Positions 58,213-64,000 of a stretch of DNA of 64,000 bases are shown here, in pieces (positions within the stretch are counted from its first letter, which is position 1; each line of letters starts with the position of its first letter). The stretch is from assembly GCA_947453725.1 (NCBI GenBank), contig CANGHH010000002.1:124001-188000 (forward strand), given 5' to 3'. A model generated the notes under the pieces. That model worked only from the letters and a program-made list of their open reading frames with translations. It made no database searches and was not told the origin of the DNA. The translations under genes and the position numbers were made by a program. This stretch comes from Betaproteobacteria bacterium (GTDB taxonomy: Bacteria > Pseudomonadota > Gammaproteobacteria > Burkholderiales > Burkholderiaceae_C).

Positions 58213-58833
58213 TCAGGCTTTGCCGCCGGCCTTGTTCCTGTCGACCAGCGTCTGGATGAGGCCGTCGATACCGCCCTTGGACAGTTCCGCGGCGAACTGG
58301 GCGTTGTAGTTCTTGACCAGCCAGATGCCACCGACGTTGACGTCGATGATCTTCCAGGTCTCGCCGAACTTGTCGAGGCGGTAGTCGAGCTTGATCGGCT
58401 CACCCTTGCCGCGCACTTCCGACTGCACCACGATCTGGGTGCTGCCGGCCACCGGCAGCGACTTGGTGATCTCGACGCTCTGGTCCTTCAACTGGGCCAG
58501 CGCGCCCGAATACAGGCGAAGCAGCATCAGCTTGAATTCGGTCTGCAACTTGCCGCGCTGATCGGGCGTGGCTTCGCGCCACTTCACGCCGACCGCCGAG
58601 CGCGTGGCGACCTCGAAGTTCACGCTGGGCATGACCTTGGTGTCGACCAGCGCAACGATGCGGCTCAAGTCGCCCGCCTGCACGGCCTTGTCGGTCTTCG
58701 CGGCGTCGATGACCTCGGTCGAAATCTGGCGCACCAGCGCTTCGGGCGTGACCTCGGCCTGGGCCGGGGCGGCGAGCACCACAGTGGCCACCGCCACCCA
58801 GATCGAGCCGGTCGAGAACAGTTGCTTCAGCAC
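58213..58833 (-). CDS. mlaC: MlaC periplasmic phospholipid-binding protein
   Basis: Shuttles phospholipids between the outer-membrane MlaA complex and the inner-membrane MlaFEDB complex. From a GTG at 58833 preceded by AAGGA the protein has 206 residues: a signal peptide (IWVAVATVVLAAPAQA) then the MlaC fold with PSVNFEVATRSAVGVKW, YRLDKFGETWKIIDVNVGGI and LVKNYNAQF. Gap to mlaA is 70 bases, to mlaB 19 bases. Confidence 0.94.
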   Translation of the reverse strand: MLKQLFSTGSIWVAVATVVLAAPAQAEVTPEALVRQISTEVIDAAKTDKAVQAGDLSRIVALVDTKVMPSVNFEVATRSAVGVKWREATPDQRGKLQTEFKLMLLRLYSGALAQLKDQSVEITKSLPVAGSTQIVVQSEVRGKGEPIKLDYRLDKFGETWKIIDVNVGGIWLVKNYNAQFAAELSKGGIDGLIQTLVDRNKAGGKA

Positions 58834-58903
58834 AGAATTCCTTTCGTTCGGCACCCAGGAAGCAGGGGCCGCACAGCTACAACGCGGCCGAGGGTCTGGC
58901 GGT

Positions 58904-59722
58904 TCACTTGGCAGCCGAAGCGGCGGCAGAAGCTGCCGCGGCGGACGGCTTGGCCGGCCCGTCGCCGGGGTCCTCGTCGAAGGCTTCCTGCGGCGGCGCG
59001 CCGTCGTAGACGGCGTCACGGCGCTGCGCCAGGTAGGCGTCGCGCAGGAAGCTGTACTTGTCCAGCGCCACCTGGTCCAGCAGCTTGCCCGCCGGCAGCA
59101 GCTTGGTCCGGGTGTCGACCAGTTCGACGGCCAGCACGCTGTACTGACCGCCCGCCGTGGGCGGCAGCGATGACGGGCTGACGGTGCGGTCGAGCAGGAA
59201 GCCCGCGGTGTCGCGCAACGTGGACGGACCGACCATCGGCAGCACCAGATAGGGCCCGGCGCCCAGGCCCCAGCGGCCCAGGGTCTGGCCAAAGTCTTCC
59301 GGACGCTTGATCAGGCCCATCTCGGTGGCCGGGTCGAGCAGGCCGCCGAGGCCGAAAAAGGTGTTCGCCACGACGCGCATGCCCATCTCGAAGCCGTACT
59401 GCACTTTGCCTTGCAGCAGCTGGTTGGCTGCCGACCAGACGTCGCGGACGTTGCCCAGCAAGTTGCTGACGCCGGTGCGCACGAGGCTGGGCACGACCTT
59501 TTCGTAGGTTTGCGCCACCGGCTTCAGGATGGCGGTATCGATGGCATCGTTGAAGGCGTAGACCTTGCGATTCCAGCCTTCCCACGGGTCACCGGGCGTC
59601 GCGGCCGTGCGCGCCGGACTCATGCCCGGTCCGGCCGGCGGCACGCTGGCGCAGGCGCTGAGGGCCAGCAGCGCCAAGGCGGCGGTGGCGCGGACCCAGC
59701 CGCGGGGCACCGTCGGCGTCAC
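58904..59722 (-). CDS. mlaA: MlaA (VacJ) outer-membrane lipoprotein
   Basis: Extracts misplaced phospholipids from the outer leaflet of the outer membrane. The 272-residue lipoprotein has a lipobox LALSAC and the VacJ core: DPWEGWNRKVYAFNDAID, VANTFFGLGGLLDPATEMG, DFGQTLGRWGLGAGPYLVLP and GPSTLRDTAG. The C-terminus is an Ala/Ser/Pro tail of about 30 residues. The start overlaps the mlaD stop (ATGA). Confidence 0.96.
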   Translation of the reverse strand: MTPTVPRGWVRATAALALLALSACASVPPAGPGMSPARTAATPGDPWEGWNRKVYAFNDAIDTAILKPVAQTYEKVVPSLVRTGVSNLLGNVRDVWSAANQLLQGKVQYGFEMGMRVVANTFFGLGGLLDPATEMGLIKRPEDFGQTLGRWGLGAGPYLVLPMVGPSTLRDTAGFLLDRTVSPSSLPPTAGGQYSVLAVELVDTRTKLLPAGKLLDQVALDKYSFLRDAYLAQRRDAVYDGAPPQEAFDEDPGDGPAKPSAAAASAAASAAK

Positions 59723-60210
59723 TTGGCGGCTCCAGACGCCGGCGCGCCCGCAGCCGGCGCGTCGGCCTTGCTGCTGAGGAACTGGCCGATCAGGTTTTCC
59801 AGCACCACGGCCGATTGCGTCTGCGGCACGGTGTCGCCGGCGGCCAGGTTCTTGTCGTCGCCGCCCGGATCCAGGCCGACATACTGGTCGCCCAGCAGAC
59901 CCGAGGTCAGGATCTTCGCGGCCGAGTCTTTCGGATACTGGTAGCCGCGCTCGATCTCCATCGAGACGACGCCCTGGAAGCTCTTGCTGTCGAGGGCGAT
60001 CCGGGTCACCCGGCCAACGGTGACGCCGGCGGTGCGCACCGGCGCGCGCACCTTCAGGCCGCCGATGTTGTCGAAGCGCGCCTGCACCATGTAGGTGTCG
60101 CCACCGCCGACGCTGCCCAGGTTGGCCGCTTTCAGCGCCAGGAACACCAGCCCCAGCATGCCCAGCAGCACGAAGCCGCCGACCAGGGTTTCAATCGTCT
60201 TCTTGCCCAT
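59719..60210 (-). CDS. mlaD: MlaD, MCE-domain substrate-binding subunit
   Basis: Anchored in the inner membrane, with six copies forming the lipid-binding ring. The 163-residue protein begins with MGKKTIETLVGGFVLLGMLG (membrane anchor) and has the MCE domain with ARFDNIGGLKVRAPVRTAGV and SGLLGDQYVGLDPGG. It lies 24 bases after mlaE and is coupled to mlaA. Confidence 0.96.
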   Translation of the reverse strand: MGKKTIETLVGGFVLLGMLGLVFLALKAANLGSVGGGDTYMVQARFDNIGGLKVRAPVRTAGVTVGRVTRIALDSKSFQGVVSMEIERGYQYPKDSAAKILTSGLLGDQYVGLDPGGDDKNLAAGDTVPQTQSAVVLENLIGQFLSSKADAPAAGAPASGAAK

Positions 60211-60234
60211 CCAAATACTCCCTTCAACCCCGAT

Positions 60235-61017
60235 TCACGGGGTTGAGAACATCAGTGCCGTGAGGATGAAGTCCATGCCCAGCACCCACAGCGAAGAGAT
60301 CACCACCGTGCGCGTGGTGGCGTAGGCCACACCCTCGGGCGTGGCTTCGGTCTCGTGGCCCTGGTAGAGCGCCACCACCGTGCAGATCACGCCGAACACG
60401 CAGGCCTTGACCAGGCCGTTGCCGACATCGCGAAAAACGTCGACCCGAGTCTGCATGATCGACCAGAAATTGCCGCTGTCCACCCCGATGAGCAGCACGG
60501 CCACGATGTAAGCGCCCAGGATGCCGACCGCGGAGAAGAGCACCGCCAGGATGGGCATGGCCACGATGCCGCCGATGAGGCGCGGGGCCAGCACGCGGGC
60601 TTTGGGGTCGATGGCCATCAGTTCCATCGCGGCCAACTGCTCGCCGGCTTTCATCAGGCCGATCTCGGCCGTCAGCGAGGTGCCCGCACGGCCCGCGAAC
60701 AGCAGGCCGGTGACGACCGGCCCCAGTTCTCGGACCAGCGACAGGTTGACGATCAGACCCAGGCTTTCGGCAGCGCCATAGGTGACCAGCGCGTAGTACA
60801 TCTGCAGCGCCAGCACGAAGCCCACCGCCAGGCCCGAGGCCATGATGATGATCAGCGAGCGGTTGCCGATGGCATAGACCTGCGCCACGACCAGACCGAA
60901 GCGGCGCAGCGAAGCCGGCACGGCGCGCAGCAGGTCGACGAAGAAATAGGCGGCGTGCCCCCAGCCGCGGAACTGGTCCAGCGCGATGGCGCCCAGCCTG
61001 GCGAGCGCGGCCGTCAT
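60235..61017 (-). CDS. mlaE: MlaE inner-membrane permease
   Basis: Permease subunit of the MlaFEDB ABC transporter. From the ATG at 61017 it has 260 residues, five to six membrane segments and the family motifs ELGPVVTGLLFAGRAGTSL and GTEIG-like AEIGLMKAGEQLAAMELM. The ATG overlaps the mlaF stop by 4 bases; the longer frame upstream overlaps mlaF. Confidence 0.96.
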   Translation of the reverse strand: MTAALARLGAIALDQFRGWGHAAYFFVDLLRAVPASLRRFGLVVAQVYAIGNRSLIIIMASGLAVGFVLALQMYYALVTYGAAESLGLIVNLSLVRELGPVVTGLLFAGRAGTSLTAEIGLMKAGEQLAAMELMAIDPKARVLAPRLIGGIVAMPILAVLFSAVGILGAYIVAVLLIGVDSGNFWSIMQTRVDVFRDVGNGLVKACVFGVICTVVALYQGHETEATPEGVAYATTRTVVISSLWVLGMDFILTALMFSTP

Positions 61018-61823
61018 GCGGAAATGCCGAAATCGCTGGCGATCGCGGGCGCCGGGTAGTGGAACTTCACCGGACCATCGGGCTCGCCGCGCACGAACTG
61101 GCGGGTTTCGGGGTCGCTGCTGGCCATCAGTTCGGCCGGCGTGCCCTGGGCGACGATGCGGCCCTGCGTGGCCAGCAGGATCACGTGGTCGCTGATCGCC
61201 ATGCACTCGGGCACGTCGTGGCTGACCACCAGGCTGGTCGCGCCGGTGACGTCGTTCAGCGTGCGGATCAGCTTCGCGGCCACGCCCATGCTGATCAGGT
61301 CGAGGCCGGCGAAAGGCTCGTCGTACATGATGAGTTCCGGGTCCAGCGCGATGGCGCGGGCCAGCGCGATGCGCCGCGCCATGCCGCCCGAAACCTCGGA
61401 AATCCGAAGGCCCGCGGCGCCGCGCAGGCCGACAGCGTTGAGCTTCATCAGCACCAGGTCGCGGATCATGTCTTCGGGCAGGCTGGTGTGCTCGCGGATC
61501 GGAAAGGCCACGTTCTCGAACACCGTCAGGTCGGTGAACAGCGCGCCGAACTGGAACAGCATGCCCAGGCGGCGGCGCAGGCGGTAGAGCTGGGTCTGGT
61601 CGCGGGCGTTGACGACTTCGCCGTCGAAGACCACGCGGCCGCTGTCGGCCGCATGCACGCCGCCGATCAGGCGCATCAGGGTCGTCTTGCCGCAGCCCGA
61701 GCCGCCCAGAATGGCCGTGACTTTCCCGCGTGGGAACTTCAGAGACACGTCCTTCAAGATCGTTCGGGTGGCGTCGTAGCCGAACGTGACGTGGTCGATC
61801 TCGATGAAGGGCGTGGCGGGCAA
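61014..61823 (-). CDS. mlaF: MlaF ATPase of the phospholipid transporter
   Basis: ATPase of MlaFEDB. The 269 residues contain Walker A GGSGCGKTTLM, Q-loop LFQFGALFTDLTV, signature VSGGMARRIALARAI, Walker B LIMYDEPFAGLD and VSHDV. It is the first of the six-gene leftward operon mlaF-E-D-A-C-B, the common order in Betaproteobacteria. The 116-base gap before it (61824-61939) lies downstream of the PilY1 gene and showed no clear promoter. Confidence 0.96.
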   Translation of the reverse strand: MPATPFIEIDHVTFGYDATRTILKDVSLKFPRGKVTAILGGSGCGKTTLMRLIGGVHAADSGRVVFDGEVVNARDQTQLYRLRRRLGMLFQFGALFTDLTVFENVAFPIREHTSLPEDMIRDLVLMKLNAVGLRGAAGLRISEVSGGMARRIALARAIALDPELIMYDEPFAGLDLISMGVAAKLIRTLNDVTGATSLVVSHDVPECMAISDHVILLATQGRIVAQGTPAELMASSDPETRQFVRGEPDGPVKFHYPAPAIASDFGISA

Positions 61824-61939
61824 GCGGGTGGGGCAGGGGTGGCGGGGCCACGCCGGCTTTGGGGCTGGGAGGGTGGTGATTCTCGCATGCAGGGGCTAAC
61901 CCGCAGGCCCTTCGGGTGTGACGCCCTGTGGCCGGGCCC

Positions 61940-64000
61940 TCACTTCACTTCGCGCCAATAGATCCGCCGCCATGTGGCCGCCGCGCTCGGGGTCTCGGGC
62001 ACCTGGGGCGCCACCACCGTCTTGTCGGACATCCGCACCAGCGCTCGCTTGCCATCGGCCGTGGTGACGATGACGGTGCGGCTGGCCAGTGCATAGCCGA
62101 GGAAGGAGGCCGAGTCGTAGTAGGTGCTGCCGCCCAGGGTCCGCGCCACGGCGCCACCGGTGGCACTGTTGATGGCGATGAACCAGCTGCGGCCACCCGG
62201 GTCGCACTGCACATTGGTCGGGATGTTGGCCGTCAGGGCCAGCGTGCCGCCGCTGGTCAGCGAGGCCTTGCTGACGACGCGGCTGTAGCTCAGGCCGCTG
62301 TCCACCGGCAGGTCGATGTACCAGCCTCGGCGCAGCGCGAGGTCCAGCGCGTTGGTCGTCGCCTGGTAGGTGTTGGTGCTGCTGTTGTAGACCAGCGCCT
62401 GGCAGACGAGGTTGCCGTTGCCGCCACCCGAGGGGCAGCTGGCGCCGTTCGTGCCGCGCAGGTCGGGCAGCGTGGGGCTGAGCACGCTGGTGTCGTCGAT
62501 CAGGCCGTAGATGCTCTGGCGCTGGCTGGCCCAGGCGTTGGCACCGGTGCCCGGCACGTCTTCGTCGGCCAGGTAGCGCCCGGTGCCCAGGTAGACGATG
62601 AACTTGGTGGCGCTGCCGGCGACCAGGCCCACTTCGGGCGGTGCGGTCACCGGCTGGTTCAGGGTGCCGCCGCTGTCGGTGAGCGCGGCGATCTTCTTGG
62701 CCGTGGCGCTGTCCAGGTCGAAGCGCCAGACGTTGCCCAGCAGGTCGCCCCCATAGACATAGCGCACCAGGGCATCGGCGGCGGTGTTGGCCAGCTTGCC
62801 CAGATGGGCCAGACCCGCCGGGCTGGCGGCCGAGCCGGCGCCGGTGCTGATGGCCACGGCCGAGCCGACATTGGACGGATCGATGATCCAGATGCGGCCC
62901 ACGCCGTCCCCGCCGATGCTGCTGCCGTTGTCGTAGCCCGAGGCCACCACCACACGCCAGCCGGCTGCGGTGCGCACGATCAGCGGCGTGCCGAAGGAGT
63001 AGCCCATGTTGCCGGGGTTGAATTCCCACAGCACCTTGCTGACAGCGTCGGCTTCGGTGGCGGCCGCGTAGCTGGAGATGTCCAGTGCGTAGTAGCCGCG
63101 CCCACCCTTGCCCAGGCCGCCGGCCAGCAGGCGTGAGAAGGGCATGCCGGTCACTTCGGCCACGGCCGGTGTGCCGTCGACGTAGTACTGGTGCGCGTAG
63201 GTGGTGCTGGCCAGCTGCGCCAGATTGGCATGCACCAGGCGTGGCACATAGGCCCAGAGCTCCTGGCCGCGCGTGCTCACCGAAGCGTCGGTGCGGCCGT
63301 CGACGACGTGCAGCATGCCGTCGTTGGCGCCCTGGAAGATGATCGGCGTGTTGGCGCCGTAGTTCAGCACCACCGGTTCGGCGTTGACGATGTCGCCCAG
63401 CACGTCCTGGCGCTGGCGGTAGGTGCTGCCCTCGCCCGTCCGGTCACCGCGCAGGAAGTTGATGACGCCGGCGGTCAGGCTGGCTGGCGTGCCGGCGAAA
63501 TTGGCCGAGGTGAAGGCCTTGCCGGTGCTGCCGTTGTAGGACGCGATCTTGCGGCTGCTGGCGCTCTGGGTGGCGAGGTTCTGGCGGAATGACCAGAGGT
63601 CGGAGCCAGTCTGCAGCGCGGTGGTCGAGTCCAGCGAATAGGCCACCAGGTCGCCGTACCAGGAGCCCGAACGGTAGCTCGACGCGTAGCCCAGGTTGTT
63701 CAGCGTGATCTGGGCGTTGGCGACGGCCACGGCGGCGGCGGCGGCGTCTTTCGCGAAGGCATCGGTGACGACCTGGTTGAAGGCCGAGGTCAGCGCGGTA
63801 CCGTCTTCGGCGCTGAGGAAGAGCCCCCCGCCCTGCTTCGCGGTGTTGATCAGCAGCGGGTCGTTCTTCACCGCTTCGTCGGCAAAGCCGATGGTGTAGG
63901 TCAGCAGGTTGTTGCGCTTGCTGCGGCCGGTGGGCGCGGCCAGGTCGGGGCGCAGGTCGATGTCGTAGAGCGCCTTGGCGATGTCGTCCAGGTAGTCCGA
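61940..64000 (-). CDS. PilY1/PilC-like type IV pilus tip adhesin, N-terminus beyond window
   Basis: The visible 686 residues are the C-terminal part of a PilY1 protein, which sits at the pilus tip and controls pilus retraction. Reading from the window edge, the frame is open and shows the end of a VWA-like region (YLDDIAKALYDIDL, LLTYTIGFADEA), then an N-terminal part with INFLRGDRTGEG, and a beta-propeller with MLHVVDGRTD, AYVPRLVH, GGLGKGGRGYYALDIS and WEFNPGNMGYSFGTP. The GTG at 63871 is internal. No fimbrial genes follow it; the mla operon is downstream on the same strand. Confidence 0.92.
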   Translation of the reverse strand, partial: SDYLDDIAKALYDIDLRPDLAAPTGRSKRNNLLTYTIGFADEAVKNDPLLINTAKQGGGLFLSAEDGTALTSAFNQVVTDAFAKDAAAAAVAVANAQITLNNLGYASSYRSGSWYGDLVAYSLDSTTALQTGSDLWSFRQNLATQSASSRKIASYNGSTGKAFTSANFAGTPASLTAGVINFLRGDRTGEGSTYRQRQDVLGDIVNAEPVVLNYGANTPIIFQGANDGMLHVVDGRTDASVSTRGQELWAYVPRLVHANLAQLASTTYAHQYYVDGTPAVAEVTGMPFSRLLAGGLGKGGRGYYALDISSYAAATEADAVSKVLWEFNPGNMGYSFGTPLIVRTAAGWRVVVASGYDNGSSIGGDGVGRIWIIDPSNVGSAVAISTGAGSAASPAGLAHLGKLANTAADALVRYVYGGDLLGNVWRFDLDSATAKKIAALTDSGGTLNQPVTAPPEVGLVAGSATKFIVYLGTGRYLADEDVPGTGANAWASQRQSIYGLIDDTSVLSPTLPDLRGTNGASCPSGGGNGNLVCQALVYNSSTNTYQATTNALDLALRRGWYIDLPVDSGLSYSRVVSKASLTSGGTLALTANIPTNVQCDPGGRSWFIAINSATGGAVARTLGGSTYYDSASFLGYALASRTVIVTTADGKRALVRMSDKTVVAPQVPETPSAAATWRRIYWREVK

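Noticed and set aside
61860-61939. Search for a promoter or terminator between pilY1 and mlaF
   Set aside because: A GAGAAT hexamer is present on the minus strand, but no -35 at a usable distance and no clean hairpin with a T-run were found.

Overview
The window is high-GC, densely coded DNA from a betaproteobacterium. The order rplM-rpsI-erpA-anmK-M23 peptidase-tyrS, the six-gene mla phospholipid-transport operon, a Liv-type importer linked to acyl-CoA ligases, PEP-CTERM sorting and GspAB/PilY1 components all point to Burkholderiales. A Rubrivivax/Leptothrix/Ideonella-like relative is my inference; there is no rRNA here to prove it. I saw no tRNA, rRNA, CRISPR array, insertion sequence or prophage, and GC is even throughout, so this looks like chromosomal backbone with metabolic clusters.

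Layout. 1-5.8 kb: a truncated leftward gene, ribosomal proteins L13 and S9, the Fe-S carrier ErpA, then leftward anhydro-MurNAc kinase and an M23 peptidase, divergent from tyrosyl-tRNA synthetase. A row of three perfect hairpins separates tyrS from a Bug-type solute-binding protein. 7-15.5 kb: one leftward operon of eight genes (acyl-CoA ligase, livG, livH, livM, binding protein, livF, a small unknown protein, a PaaK-like ligase), probably for uptake and CoA activation of a carboxylic or aromatic acid. 15.8-24.3 kb: an M16 peptidase, a 5'-nucleotidase, an ABC ATPase-permease-DUF3299 set, an AI-2E-type membrane protein and a HAD hydrolase. 24.3-34.9 kb: pgi, a TonB-like Ala/Pro-rich protein, an exported CMD-fold protein, a PEP-CTERM DUF3494 protein, a cupin, a CoA-transferase, an S9 peptidase, TerC and a methyltransferase.

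35-49.5 kb: a purine-catabolism region. 8-oxoguanine deaminase, urate hydroxylase PuuD and HIU hydrolase run left. Allantoinase PuuE, a UraD-AllC fusion, an unusual M20 protein, a NitT/TauT-type importer, a deaminase and UreD run right. Together they convert urate through 5-hydroxyisourate, OHCU, allantoin and allantoate towards urea. The urease structural genes are not next to ureD.

49.5-57.9 kb: GspA/GspB, a secreted beta-helix protein, a transsulfuration-type PLP enzyme, then zwf, a second related beta-helix protein and hexR. A HexR-like palindrome lies at the predicted zwf start point. 57.9-61.8 kb: the leftward mlaFEDACB operon. 61.9-64 kb: the C-terminal two-thirds or so of a PilY1-like pilus adhesin, cut by the window end.

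The points most worth following up are the two related beta-helix proteins (one inside the zwf-hexR operon), the M20 protein that appears to lack several zinc ligands, the divergent gene pair sharing a CATG start, the orphan ureD, and the HexR operator.
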